Shown: positions 16,799 through 25,730, numbered from the stretch's first letter. The stretch is DNA of 28,203 nt from Gemmatimonadaceae bacterium (GCA_025357975.1 JANYKY010000420.1:1-28203), one strand, 5' to 3'. Made by a program: numbers and translations. The notes: generated by a model not told the origin, from the letters alone.

Positions 16799-17632
16799 TT
16801 AAAAATCGAGCGTTTGCAAATAGGAATAGCTGGCGCGAATCGAACCCCACGGATCCTTTGGGTCGTCGTGTTCCACGAACACATATTTCACGCCGGCCTT
16901 CTCTCCGTGTCTCAGGATCGCGCGCCAGTCGATGATACCCTTGCCGACATCTTCCATTTCGTTCTTCGGCGCCGGGCCCATGTCCTTTGCGTGAAGCATG
17001 CGAAAGCGGCCAGGATTCTGGTCGAGGTACACTATCGGATCTCCGCCGCCCGCTCGAATCCAGAATACATCCATCTCCATCACAACTTTGTCGGGATCAC
17101 ACTCGCGCAGAAGAATGTCGTACGGAATTACGCCATCGATCCTCGTGAAATCATACGAGTAGTTGTGATAACCGACCTTGATCCCGCGCGTCGCTGACTT
17201 CTCGGCGGCCGCGTTGAAGCGGCTCGCAATCTTCTCGTAGCCGGTCACGGTCCTGTCCGGCTCGTCGATCCATCCGCAGACGAGATACTTGTGCCCAATG
17301 GTGGTTGCTGCGTCGAGAGCGGCATCCCATGACGGTCCGAGATCGGCCAGCTGGATATGCGCTGAGGGCGAGACCAACCCGTTGTCGTCGAGCATATGTC
17401 GCAGGTCTTTCGCGGAATGCCCGAAGTAACCGGCAAACTCGACCTCTTGGTATCCCGCTTTTGCGACTGCAGCCAAGGTGCGAGCGACATCTTTTTTCAT
17501 TTCTTCGCGCACCGTATATAGCTGGACGCCAATTGATCCAAGTCGAGTCAAGCCTGTTGCACCTTGAAGTGGGCGAAATGAAGATGCAACGAGACCGCCG
17601 ACGGCAGTTCCGACAAATGACCGTCTATTCAC
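16799..17632 (-). CDS. Sugar phosphate isomerase/epimerase-like TIM barrel, exported (TAT)
   Basis: This is a 277-aa xylose-isomerase-like TIM-barrel protein. The N-terminus MNRRSFVGTAVGGLVASS is a short TAT-type signal, suggesting a periplasmic location, like the DUF1080 and GMC/subunit 3 proteins. Barrel motifs are GVQLYTVREEM (35-45), EVEFAGYFG (63-71) and GYHNYSYDF (154-162). The metal-binding-type MEMD (185-188), HAKD (214-217) and VEHDDP (253-258) follow. Members isomerise or epimerise sugars, and in keto-glycoside pathways some hydrate the 2-hydroxyglycal formed by elimination, so a keto-sugar isomerase or hydratase role is proposed. It starts with GTG only 6 bases after the purH stop, so it may be transcribed from the upstream housekeeping operon. 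The specific substrate is unknown. Confidence 0.85.
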   Translation of the reverse strand: MNRRSFVGTAVGGLVASSFRPLQGATGLTRLGSIGVQLYTVREEMKKDVARTLAAVAKAGYQEVEFAGYFGHSAKDLRHMLDDNGLVSPSAHIQLADLGPSWDAALDAATTIGHKYLVCGWIDEPDRTVTGYEKIASRFNAAAEKSATRGIKVGYHNYSYDFTRIDGVIPYDILLRECDPDKVVMEMDVFWIRAGGGDPIVYLDQNPGRFRMLHAKDMGPAPKNEMEDVGKGIIDWRAILRHGEKAGVKYVFVEHDDPKDPWGSIRASYSYLQTLDF

Positions 17633-17638
17633 CGACTC

Positions 17639-19171
17639 TTAGTGCCGGAATTGTCGCTGGCCGGTGAACACCATTGCGATGTCGTGCTCATCGGCGGCGG
17701 CAATAACTTCATCGTCGCGAACAGAGCCTCCCGGCTGAATGATTGCCTTGATGCCCGCCTCGGCGGCCTGCTCGACACCATCGCGAAAGGGAAAGAACGC
17801 GTCAGAACCGAGTACTGCTCCCTCGGTATTATGGCCTGCGAGACGCGCTTTGTGGACCGACAGAAACGCTGCGTCGACGCGCGACATCTGACCCGCACCG
17901 ATCCCGATTGTTGCCCCATCGCGAGCCAGAAGAATCGCATTCGACTTCACGCTTCCGACCGCTCGCCACGCGAATGCCAGGTTTGTTTTCTCCTCATCCG
18001 TAGGCTGGCGTTTGCTGACCACAGTCCATCCGTCTTTCTCGGATATTGGCTTCGCGCGTTCCTGCACGAGAAACCCGCCGCGGACTCGCTTGTAGTCGAG
18101 CGAGTGCGGACCCCAATCCGCGCGTCCCTCGAGGACTCGCAGGTTCTTCTTGCGACCGAGGATCTCGAGCGCTTCGGGGGTAAACGAGGGCGCAACAATG
18201 CACTCCACGAACAAACTCGACACAGCTTCGGCGGTTTCGGCGTCGACGGGAACGGTGAACGATATCACCGATCCGAACGCTGATGCAGGGTCGCATGCCA
18301 GTGCTTTCCGGTACGCTTCGACAGCGGTTGCGCCGGTCGCAAGACCACATGGCGTCGTATGCTTAACTATCGCACAGCAAGTCTCCGCAGCGAACGGGTC
18401 CGTCGCGAGTAGCGCGCCTTCGAGATCCAGCAGATTGTTGAACGACAGCTCTTTACCACCTTTCTGGACGAGTCCTGAAAGGCCCTTTCCAATTCGTTCA
18501 ACATAGAAGGCCGCTCGCTGGCCGGGATTCTCCCCATAACGCAACGTTTGCGAGCGTTCGAGTGCAATGACGCTTTCGTCCGGGAATTCTTCGGATCGCT
18601 CGCAGGCGAACCAGTGGGAAATCGCTCCGTCGTAAGCTCCCGTATGTGCGAAAACCTTTTCGGCGAGAAGTCTTCTCAGCTCGAGGTCGTCGTCCTGCGC
18701 CTGGAGCGTAGCCAGAACACGACGGTAGTCGGCTGGATCGACGATTACAGTGACGGACTGAAAATTCTTCGCGGCCGATCTCAGCATGGACGGCCCGCCG
18801 ATATCGATATTCTCGATGACTTCACCGGGCGTCACGCCGGGCCGGGCGGCGGTTGCCTGAAACGGATAAAGGTTGACGACCACGAGATCGATGAGCGGGA
18901 TGGCGTGTTCCGCCACGACCCTCATGTGTTCGACGTCGTCGCGTTTTGCGAGCAGTCCGCCATGAATCAGCGGATGAAGCGTTTTTACCCTTCCATCGAG
19001 CATTTCGGGAAATCCAGTCAGGTCGCTCACTTCGCGAATCGTGAGTCCCGCGGAGCGAAGCGCCTTCGCCGTACCACCGGTGGAGACGAGATCCCACCCG
19101 AGAGCGGAAAGGCCCTGTGCGAATTCCAGAAGACCCGTCTTGTTGGAAACAGAAAGCAGTGCGAGAGGCAT
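17639..19171 (-). CDS. purH: Bifunctional AICAR formyltransferase / IMP cyclohydrolase
   Basis: This enzyme catalyses the last two steps of purine synthesis: formylation of AICAR and ring closure to IMP. The 510-aa length is normal. The N-terminal IMP cyclohydrolase (MGS-like) domain has SVSNKTGLL (7-15), STGGTAKAL (30-38) and GRVKTLHP (60-67). The C-terminal transformylase has RYGENPGQ (211-218), the [10 protein letters not shown] motif (240-249) and the catalytic Lys270-His271 in [17 protein letters not shown] near the end is also typical. The ATG at 19171 is preferred, because upstream codons would overlap purN and precede the conserved start of the family. The spacing to purN is one base (TGACATG), so the two are coupled. 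Confidence 0.97.
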   Translation of the reverse strand: MPLALLSVSNKTGLLEFAQGLSALGWDLVSTGGTAKALRSAGLTIREVSDLTGFPEMLDGRVKTLHPLIHGGLLAKRDDVEHMRVVAEHAIPLIDLVVVNLYPFQATAARPGVTPGEVIENIDIGGPSMLRSAAKNFQSVTVIVDPADYRRVLATLQAQDDDLELRRLLAEKVFAHTGAYDGAISHWFACERSEEFPDESVIALERSQTLRYGENPGQRAAFYVERIGKGLSGLVQKGGKELSFNNLLDLEGALLATDPFAAETCCAIVKHTTPCGLATGATAVEAYRKALACDPASAFGSVISFTVPVDAETAEAVSSLFVECIVAPSFTPEALEILGRKKNLRVLEGRADWGPHSLDYKRVRGGFLVQERAKPISEKDGWTVVSKRQPTDEEKTNLAFAWRAVGSVKSNAILLARDGATIGIGAGQMSRVDAAFLSVHKARLAGHNTEGAVLGSDAFFPFRDGVEQAAEAGIKAIIQPGGSVRDDEVIAAADEHDIAMVFTGQRQFRH

Positions 19172-19172
19172 G

Positions 19173-19772
19173 TCAGTAATCTGCGAAGAATTGTGCTTCG
19201 TTGAGTGTCGCGACCATCTCGACAATGCGTGGATAGACAAGATGCTCCACTTTGAGCACGCGTTCGGCGAGGCTTGTCGGATCATCGCCGTCAAGAACTG
19301 GTACGCGCCATTGAGCAATCAGAGGGCCGTGGTCGAACAGGTCATCCACAAAGTGAACCGAGACTCCACTCGTAGTCGCGCCAGCGGCGAGAACGGCGCT
19401 GTGAACCCTGGATCCGTACATGCCCGGGCCGCCGAATTCGGGAAGCAAGCCGGGGTGAATGTTCATGATGCGAGCCCGATACGCGGCGGTGACGCGCGGC
19501 GGAAGGTGCTTGAGATATCCAGCGAGAACCACGAGCCCGATAGAGTGTTTCGTGAGAAGCGACAGGAGGGAAGTGCCGTCGTCTTTCGCATCGAAGACGT
19601 CCGCAATAATCCCAGCGGACCGAGCCCGGCTCAGTGCACCAGCGCTTTCCTTGTTGGAAGCAACGAGCGTCACCACTCCTCGTGCGGCGGTTCCGAGCCG
19701 GGAATTGAAATCGATGATCGCCTGGAGGTTGGTTCCGTCACCGGACGCGAGCACCGCGATGTTCACTGGCAT
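19173..19772 (-). CDS. purN: Phosphoribosylglycinamide formyltransferase
   Basis: This enzyme transfers a formyl group from 10-formyl-THF to GAR in purine synthesis. The 199-aa single-domain formyltransferase has the N-terminal nucleotide loop LASGDGTNLQAI (8-19). The catalytic triad is Asn104, His106 (NIHPGLLP) and Asp147 (in FDHGP). It ends one base before purH, its pathway partner. No strong ribosome site is seen before the ATG, so it may depend on translation of the gene before it. A 30-codon frame lies between it and gmhB. Confidence 0.95.
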   Translation of the reverse strand: MPVNIAVLASGDGTNLQAIIDFNSRLGTAARGVVTLVASNKESAGALSRARSAGIIADVFDAKDDGTSLLSLLTKHSIGLVVLAGYLKHLPPRVTAAYRARIMNIHPGLLPEFGGPGMYGSRVHSAVLAAGATTSGVSVHFVDDLFDHGPLIAQWRVPVLDGDDPTSLAERVLKVEHLVYPRIVEMVATLNEAQFFADY

Positions 19773-19782
19773 GACCGCGATT

Positions 19783-19875
19783 TTATCTTCGGGCCGCGAG
19801 ATCAGTAAGGGCTTGCGTCAACTCCTTTTGGGCTTCACCGAAGTTGCACGACTGCTGTTCGCCCGTAGTTGACAT
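19783..19875 (-). CDS. Possible 30-aa small ORF between gmhB and purN
   Basis: The 106-base gap between gmhB and purN holds an ATG-to-TAA frame that starts 3 bases after the gmhB stop and ends 10 bases before the purN ATG. The product would be 30 aa: a short polar N-terminus with one Cys, then an amphipathic helix (EAQKELTQALTDLAARR). There is no clear ribosome site, but close spacing would permit coupled translation. It could be a real small protein, a spacer translated to couple purN, or chance. It is not a known family to me. Confidence 0.3.
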   Translation of the reverse strand: MSTTGEQQSCNFGEAQKELTQALTDLAARR

Positions 19876-19878
19876 CCA

Positions 19879-20427
19879 TCAGTTAGCGCAGAGAAACCAA
19901 TCGAGGGCAACTGCGAGCGACGGCGCGACGCGAGCCACCTCCACCGCTCGAAGGGTCTCAGACGTCGGCGTTTTCGCGTGAGGCACGATAACTCCGTGCC
20001 CGCCAAACGCGAGACCCGCTTCGATATCACGCATTTTATCACCGACGTACAGGGACTGAGCGAGATCGATGGCCGGGATCTCCTGCTGGGCCCGCCGAAA
20101 CAACAAATCCCCGGGCTTCCGACACTCGCACTTATCGTCGGGAGTATGAGGGCAGAAGTACGTCTCGTCGATGTGCGCTCCGCTCTCCGCCAACTGCTCG
20201 TCCAGCCGCTGTGACACCGCCCTGAAATCCTCAAGCGTGAAATATCCGCGGCCGATGCCCGACTGGTTCGTGACGACGATCAATGGGATCATCGCCGAGT
20301 TGATTCTCGCGATCGCATCCGCGGCTCCATGGATCAGCTGCACCTGATCGGGACGTGAGAGGTAATGCGCGTCATGAATGATTGTGCCGTCCCTGTCCAG
20401 GAAAACCGCGGTGGGGAGGCTGTTCAC
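19879..20427 (-). CDS. gmhB: D-glycero-beta-D-manno-heptose 1,7-bisphosphate 7-phosphatase
   Basis: This HAD-family phosphatase of ADP-heptose synthesis supplies heptose for lipopolysaccharide core or S-layer glycans. The 182-aa protein has the catalytic FLDRDGTI (D11, D13), the second motif VVTNQSGIGRG (51-61) and a zinc loop C92, H94, C100, C102 (CPHTPDDKCECRKP). The acidic motif is GDKMRDIEAG (129-138). The zinc loop separates it from histidinol-phosphatase and generic HAD enzymes. The GTG start overlaps the selA stop by 4 nt (GTGA). Other heptose genes are not in the window. Confidence 0.92.
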   Translation of the reverse strand: MNSLPTAVFLDRDGTIIHDAHYLSRPDQVQLIHGAADAIARINSAMIPLIVVTNQSGIGRGYFTLEDFRAVSQRLDEQLAESGAHIDETYFCPHTPDDKCECRKPGDLLFRRAQQEIPAIDLAQSLYVGDKMRDIEAGLAFGGHGVIVPHAKTPTSETLRAVEVARVAPSLAVALDWFLCAN

Positions 20428-21779
20428 GCGATCGCGGCTTCGATTGCCTTCAATAGCAACGCATCCTCACGTGGGAGCACGCTGCGGAGATCGAGGAGCA
20501 TCACACCGTCGGCGATTCTGCCAATCACCGGGGTTTGGCCAAGGCGGAATTTCCGTTCTGTCGCGCCAATGTCAGCTGCGTCGAACGCGAGCGCGAAAGA
20601 AGGAATTGGAGTCGTTGGAAATGCGCCGGCGCCGACGCTTGCTTCGCTTTCGACCACTCTCGCGGTGATACCGCGTTGCGCGAGGTCGGACGCCATCGAG
20701 CTGCAGCGAAGTCGTATGCTCTCAGCACTCGACGTAAGCATCGCGAGCGCAGGAATCTCGGTGAGGGAGATTTCTGGATCACGATACAGCTCGAGCGTCG
20801 CAGTAAGTGCGGCAATCGTCATCTTGTCCACTCGCATCGCGCGCGCAAATGGATCGCGTCGAAGGATGTCGAGCGAGTGCCTCTTTCCGAGTACAATGCC
20901 GCACTGCGGCCCGCCCAATAGCTTGTCGCCGCTCATCAGGACGAGGTCCGCGCCTTCGTTCAGCGCGTCGCGTGCTGTCGCCTCGCCACGCAGTCCGTAG
21001 GAGCTCAAATCGATCAATAGACCACTTCCTCGATCATGAATAATCGGGATCGAATGCTCCCGTGCAAACGGCGCAAGGGACCGCACGGATACTTCGGCTA
21101 CAAATCCCGACAGTGCGAAGTTGCTCCGATGAATCTTCGCTATGGCGCCGGTGCGTGAAGTGATGGCGCGCGTGTAATCATCCAGATGCGTGCGGTTGGT
21201 CGTTCCCACTTCGACGAGATTTGCGCCACTTCGTCCCATGATGTCCGGAACCCGGAAACTTCCGCCGATCTCCACGAGCTCACCGCGCGATACGATGACA
21301 TCGCGGCCGCGAGCAATGGCGCTGAGTGCAAGCACGAGTGCCGAGGCGCAGTTGTTGACGACAATCGCATCCTCCGCTCCTGTCAGCTCGCGAAGGAGGG
21401 CTACGCAGTGCACATACCGCGACCCTCGCTTACCGGTCGTGAGATCGTACTCGAGATTGGTGAATCCCGAGGCAACCTGACAAACCGCATCAATTGCTGC
21501 ATCGGCAAGAGGAGCACGACCGAGGTTGGTGTGGAGGACTACCCCGGTCGCGTTGATAACCGGTCGTAATGACCTGACATTCATCGACTGGACGTGTGCC
21601 GTGATGCGACTTCCCCAATTGTCAATCTCAGCAGCCGAGATGTCCGCGCGTGCTTCAGCGACGGCAGCGCGAATTGCATTTACGACAACGGATCTCTGAT
21701 TGGCCGCCAGCAGCCGGCGCACGTCGTCAAGCTCGAGGAGCGCGCTCACACCAGGCAACGTTCTCCGCGCATCGCTCAT
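20424..21779 (-). CDS. selA: L-seryl-tRNA(Sec) selenium transferase (selenocysteine synthase)
   Basis: This PLP enzyme converts Ser-tRNA(Sec) to Sec-tRNA(Sec) using selenophosphate. The 451-aa length fits bacterial SelA. Visible are the N-terminal tRNA-binding region (NQRSVVVNAIRAAVAEAR), VINATGVVLHTNLGRAPL (74-91) and NLEYDLTTGKRGSR (108-121). NNCASALVLAL (142-152) is also present, and the PLP-binding Lys286 is in SGDKLLGGPQCG. Its presence implies selB, selC and selD elsewhere; none is in this window. It overlaps both neighbours by 4 nt (gmhB downstream, lipoprotein upstream), so it is embedded in a coupled operon. Confidence 0.95.
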   Translation of the reverse strand: MSDARRTLPGVSALLELDDVRRLLAANQRSVVVNAIRAAVAEARADISAAEIDNWGSRITAHVQSMNVRSLRPVINATGVVLHTNLGRAPLADAAIDAVCQVASGFTNLEYDLTTGKRGSRYVHCVALLRELTGAEDAIVVNNCASALVLALSAIARGRDVIVSRGELVEIGGSFRVPDIMGRSGANLVEVGTTNRTHLDDYTRAITSRTGAIAKIHRSNFALSGFVAEVSVRSLAPFAREHSIPIIHDRGSGLLIDLSSYGLRGEATARDALNEGADLVLMSGDKLLGGPQCGIVLGKRHSLDILRRDPFARAMRVDKMTIAALTATLELYRDPEISLTEIPALAMLTSSAESIRLRCSSMASDLAQRGITARVVESEASVGAGAFPTTPIPSFALAFDAADIGATERKFRLGQTPVIGRIADGVMLLDLRSVLPREDALLLKAIEAAIA

Positions 21780-22900
21780 TGCTTTGATGTGCCGGGAGGT
21801 TTGATCACGGGCGGCGGAACTGTTCCCGGCGGCTTTACGGCTGCGGGAACCACAACAGGCGCGGGAACAGTCACACTGCGCTCACTTGTGCGCACAACTC
21901 CTGTGAGGTTCTGGATGTCACTCGCGCGCACCCGGTAGTCGACCTTTTGCCGAAGAGGCCTGCCGAGACGTACGATGAGCGTGCGCAGCGGGATGGGCCG
22001 GAGCGGTTTCCGTGTGAGCGATTTGGTCGTATCCGCCGGCGGCCCGTTGACTGAAACGATTGGAACATCAGTGGAGTCCGGCGCGCGAACACGGATGGAG
22101 GCAGCGGTGACGGGCGCCGTCACGGACAGTGGATTGTCAAACAACAACTCGAGTGTCACCGAGTCCCTGACGTTCACGCTCGACAGACGCGCACCAGTCG
22201 AATCGTGTACGAATGCAAGCAGGTCAACATTCGATGAATCTGTAAGATTGACGATGGCGGTATCGAACGGCTCACGCGGATCGAGGGCATGATTTGAATT
22301 GTCGTCAGAGATTCCGCGCACGTTGTAGCGACCCGGCGGCACATTGCGAAGCTCGAACACTCCGGCCGAATCGCTGGCCGCCAGATAAACCGTCATTGTG
22401 TCAGTACTTTGCCGCGCTTCGATCAATCCGCGTGCGATGATTCGCCCTTCGGCCCAGTTGAAAAGCGTTCCCGCAATCCGGCCCGTTGCAAGCGTTGGCC
22501 CCGTGGCAAAGACGGTTGTTGCACCGGTATTTCGCGTGTTGCCGCGAAGATCGCTCAAACCCGGAAGAAGGCTGACAGTGTACGTCGTGTTGGCCCTGAA
22601 CCCCCGGCGGGGCCGCACGGAAATCTCGCCGCGATGCCAATCCGCCTGCGTCTCGCCGTTGCGCGGAGAAATAAGAAAGAGAGCGCTGAGCGTTGGCGCT
22701 CCGGCAGGCCGCTCGCTTACGACCTCATCGAACTGAAAGATCACCTCGCGCGGAGTCACGCCTGTCTTTCCGCTGTCAGGAGCGACACGGACGATTTTCG
22801 GCGCCTGTGTATCGACGGGACCTCCCGGAGGCGTACCCGGCGAAGCGCATGCCCCGGCGCCACACAGCGCACCGACCGCTACTGCAATCAGGAGCCGCAT
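21776..22900 (-). CDS. Ig-like (SbsA-type) domain lipoprotein
   Basis: This is a 374-aa predicted outer-surface or periplasmic lipoprotein. The signal MRLLIAVAVGALCGAGAC ends in a lipobox with Cys18. A SbsA-like Ig domain at about 34-125 (VAPDSGKTGV, IFQFDEVV, then LPGLSDLRGN) is typical of proteins that follow a GTPPGGPVDTQAP start. A carboxypeptidase-regulatory-like beta domain (VFELRNVPPGRYNVRGISD, DPREPFD) comes next. The C-terminus is Pro/Val-rich (VPAPVVVPAAVKPPG) and low in complexity. The ATG at 22900 is preferred, giving the signal peptide at the very start; it overlaps the end of valS by 13 nt. The function is unknown; it is common in Gemmatimonadota and Bacteroidota, sometimes with cell-envelope genes. 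The link to selA and valS appears to be only positional. Confidence 0.8.
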   Translation of the reverse strand: MRLLIAVAVGALCGAGACASPGTPPGGPVDTQAPKIVRVAPDSGKTGVTPREVIFQFDEVVSERPAGAPTLSALFLISPRNGETQADWHRGEISVRPRRGFRANTTYTVSLLPGLSDLRGNTRNTGATTVFATGPTLATGRIAGTLFNWAEGRIIARGLIEARQSTDTMTVYLAASDSAGVFELRNVPPGRYNVRGISDDNSNHALDPREPFDTAIVNLTDSSNVDLLAFVHDSTGARLSSVNVRDSVTLELLFDNPLSVTAPVTAASIRVRAPDSTDVPIVSVNGPPADTTKSLTRKPLRPIPLRTLIVRLGRPLRQKVDYRVRASDIQNLTGVVRTSERSVTVPAPVVVPAAVKPPGTVPPPVIKPPGTSKQ

Positions 22901-25668
22901 AGCGACACCACTTTCTGCGTGAGATGATCCCGCCGCGCGGTCCATTCGACCTGTTTCTGTCGCTCCGCCGCAACAACATTCAGAGGCGCACGATCCGTAA
23001 ATCCGGGGTTGCCCAGTCGCGTTTCAAGGGCAGTCAGCTGAGTTTCCAGCTTCTGAAGCTCTGTCTTCGCTTTCTTGCATTCCTTGTCGATATCGACAAT
23101 CCCGCCTAATGGGACAATCAGGCGAGATCCCGATGACAGCAGAATGGTCGAACCATTTGCGCTGGCAGAGTCTCCACTCGAATCAATATCGCACCGTGCA
23201 ATTCGAGCGATAAAATCGTTTTCCTCGGCAAATACAGCCGCGTCTCTTTCGCGGTTCGATCCCGCCGATGTTGTGTCGAGATGGGCACGAATCCGCTCCC
23301 CCGGTGGAACTGCATAGTCCGCGCGAAGCTGACGCACCGCGATCACCGCTTCTCGCACAAGCTCGAATTCAACATTGGCCGTGACACCGGCGTCCGGTCG
23401 CGGCCATGCTGCACGCGCGATAAATTCGCCCCGGTTGTCGGCGGAAACAGGCAGCCCGCGCCAGAGCGTGTCCGTGATGAACGGGACGACTGGCTGAAGC
23501 AGCCTCAGAGCGACGTCGAAGCAGTGTGCGAGAACTGCGCGCGCAACCTCGCGGTCCTCGCCGGGCGAAGCGAGTCGCCCCTTCGTGCTTTCGAGATACC
23601 AGTCCGCCAGCTCGTTCCAGACAATGCGGCGCCCGGTCTCCACGTAATCGCTCAGTCGAAGTCCGCTCTTCAGCTCCGATTCCGGCCACACACCATTCCG
23701 CGGCCGAGGCGGGCCGAGTGCAGAATCGCATTCAGATATCGCTTCATTGAGCCGATGCAGAATCCAGCGATCGGCGCGGCGCAGGCGAGCCGGGTCTATG
23801 GTATGAACTGACTGGACCGGTTCATCGCCGACATTCGTCAATAGAAAGCGACCGATGTTCCACAGCTTCGTGACGAAATTCCTGCCCGGCGCGAATGATT
23901 TTTCCAGATCGGTCGGGTCGAGCATTACATCTGCGCCCATCCCGAGTCCGGCAATCACCGTGTATCGCAACGCGTCAGTCCCATAAAGCGCGATGACGTC
24001 GAGGGGATCGATCCCGTTGCCGAGCGACTTGGACATCTTCACGTGCTTCATGTCGCGAACCGTACCGTGCAGATAAACCGTATGGAACGGAGCTTCGCCC
24101 ATGAAGGCGAAACCACCCATGATCATCCGCGCCACCCAGAAAAAAATTATCTCTGGAGCCGTGATGAGATCATCTGTCGGATAGAACGCTTTCAGGTCCG
24201 CGGAATCCTTGTTCGGCCAGCCAAGCGTCGAGAACGGCCAAAGCCACGATGAGAACCATGTGTCGAGTACGTCTTCGTCCTGGCGCGCTGGGCCGTTGCA
24301 CTTTGGGCATGAGACAATATCGTCACGGCTAACGGTGACTTCGCCGCACGCGTCGCAATACCAAACAGGGATACGGTGTCCCCACCAAAGCTGGCGAGAA
24401 ATATTCCAGTCGCGAATTCCTTCGAGCCAGTTCACATAAACTGCTTCCCAACGCTCCGGCAGAATCCGGATCTTCCGGTCGCGCACTGCTTGTAACGCAG
24501 GCTCGGCGAGCGGCTTCATCTTCACGAACCATTGATCGGACAATCGCGGCTCGACAACGGTGTCGCAGCGGTAGCAATGGCGAACGCCGTGGGTGTGCGT
24601 TTCGACGTTGAGGAGATTTCCCGAGGCCCGAAGCATCTCCACGACTGTGGTGCGGGCCTCGAATCGATCGAGCCCTATCAATGAGGCAGGGACGCGGTTG
24701 CCAGCGTCGGCCCCGTTTTCCATGCGGCCATCGGGTGACAGGATCACAGGCATCTGCAGTCGGTGCCGAGTGCCTATTTCGAAATCATTTTGATCATGCG
24801 CGGGCGTAATCTTCAGCGCACCGGTTCCGAAGGCGGGGTCCACGCCAACTGCGTCCGCGATGATTGGAATTTCGATACCGGCGATCGGGAGAACGACGGT
24901 TTTCCCAATCAGCGCCTTATAACGCTCATCGTCGGGATGCACTGCAACCGCAACGTCAGCGAGCATCGTTTCGGGCCGCGTTGTCGCAATTGTCACACTG
25001 CCAATTCCATCGCTCAGCGGATAACTGACGTGATAAAGACTACCGGTTTCTTCAGTGTGCTCGGCCTCTTCGTCGCTTAGCGAAGTAAGGCATCGCGAGC
25101 ACCAGTGAATGACGCGGTGACCTCGATAGATAAGGCCGCGCTCATGCAATTGGACGAAAGCTTCGCGAACCGATGTGGAGAGCTCAGGGGAAAGCGTGTA
25201 CGCTGTGCGGGTCCAGTCGCACGAAGCTCCGATTGCACGGAGCTGGTCGAGAATCGTGCCGCCGGTTTCGGTCACAAACGCAGTTGTTCGGGCGACGAAA
25301 GCATCGCGCCCGAGGTCGAAGCGGTTCGTGCCTTCAGCCGCGAGCTGCTTCTCGATTACGTTTTGCGTCGCGATGCCCGCGTGGTCGGTGCCTGGGACCC
25401 ACAAGGCCTCGTCCCCGCACATGCGCCGCCATCTGATGACGACGTCCTGCACAGTGTTGTTGAGGCCATGCCCCATGTGCAGAACCGCCGTCACGTTGGG
25501 CGGTGGCATCACAATGACAAAGGGCTCGCGATCGCCGCCGCTGGGGCGAGATCTGGTTTGATCCGCGACAAAAAGTCCGGCGTCGAGCCACTCCTTATAG
25601 AGAGCGGGCTCGACGACGGAAGGATCAAACTGAGTTGAGAGGTCTGCTGGCTGGTTTGTCTTGCTCAT
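22888..25668 (-). CDS. valS: Valyl-tRNA synthetase
   Basis: This enzyme charges tRNA-Val. The 926-aa class I synthetase has the HIGH variant HMGH (64-67) within PPPNVTAVLHMGHGLNN and the KMSKS at 544-548. The CP1 editing domain has TTRPETM (229-235) and GTGALKITPAHD (281-292). Cys pairs in HCYRC (364-368) and CDAC/CPKC (438-457) are typical zinc-knuckle-like insertions. The C-terminal coiled coil (DKECKKAKTELQKLETQL) that binds the tRNA core is present, so the enzyme is complete. The ATG at 25668 has GAGG immediately before it, an unusually tight ribosome site. It follows the BON gene by 62 bases, with a small hairpin in the gap. Confidence 0.97.
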   Translation of the reverse strand: MSKTNQPADLSTQFDPSVVEPALYKEWLDAGLFVADQTRSRPSGGDREPFVIVMPPPNVTAVLHMGHGLNNTVQDVVIRWRRMCGDEALWVPGTDHAGIATQNVIEKQLAAEGTNRFDLGRDAFVARTTAFVTETGGTILDQLRAIGASCDWTRTAYTLSPELSTSVREAFVQLHERGLIYRGHRVIHWCSRCLTSLSDEEAEHTEETGSLYHVSYPLSDGIGSVTIATTRPETMLADVAVAVHPDDERYKALIGKTVVLPIAGIEIPIIADAVGVDPAFGTGALKITPAHDQNDFEIGTRHRLQMPVILSPDGRMENGADAGNRVPASLIGLDRFEARTTVVEMLRASGNLLNVETHTHGVRHCYRCDTVVEPRLSDQWFVKMKPLAEPALQAVRDRKIRILPERWEAVYVNWLEGIRDWNISRQLWWGHRIPVWYCDACGEVTVSRDDIVSCPKCNGPARQDEDVLDTWFSSWLWPFSTLGWPNKDSADLKAFYPTDDLITAPEIIFFWVARMIMGGFAFMGEAPFHTVYLHGTVRDMKHVKMSKSLGNGIDPLDVIALYGTDALRYTVIAGLGMGADVMLDPTDLEKSFAPGRNFVTKLWNIGRFLLTNVGDEPVQSVHTIDPARLRRADRWILHRLNEAISECDSALGPPRPRNGVWPESELKSGLRLSDYVETGRRIVWNELADWYLESTKGRLASPGEDREVARAVLAHCFDVALRLLQPVVPFITDTLWRGLPVSADNRGEFIARAAWPRPDAGVTANVEFELVREAVIAVRQLRADYAVPPGERIRAHLDTTSAGSNRERDAAVFAEENDFIARIARCDIDSSGDSASANGSTILLSSGSRLIVPLGGIVDIDKECKKAKTELQKLETQLTALETRLGNPGFTDRAPLNVVAAERQKQVEWTARRDHLTQKVVSLCGS

Positions 25669-25709
25669 CCTCTGCGCAAGTTAACCGGGCCAAAAACCTC
25701 TTGTAAGAG

Positions 25710-25728
25710 CGCGGCCTTGAGCGCCGCG
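25710..25728 (-). other. GC hairpin in the BON-valS spacer
   Basis: CGCGGC and GCCGCG form a 6-bp stem around a 7-base loop, just after the BON stop and about 40 bases before valS. No U-tract follows on the minus strand. It may be a processing or attenuation element, or simply composition. Confidence 0.25.
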
Positions 25729-25730
25729 AA

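Noticed and set aside
19172..19318. N-terminal extension of purH
   Set aside because: PurH families begin close to the SVSNKTG motif; the extension lies in purN in another frame.
19041..19808. 255-codon plus-strand frame
   Set aside because: It is antisense to purN and the start of purH, both firmly identified.
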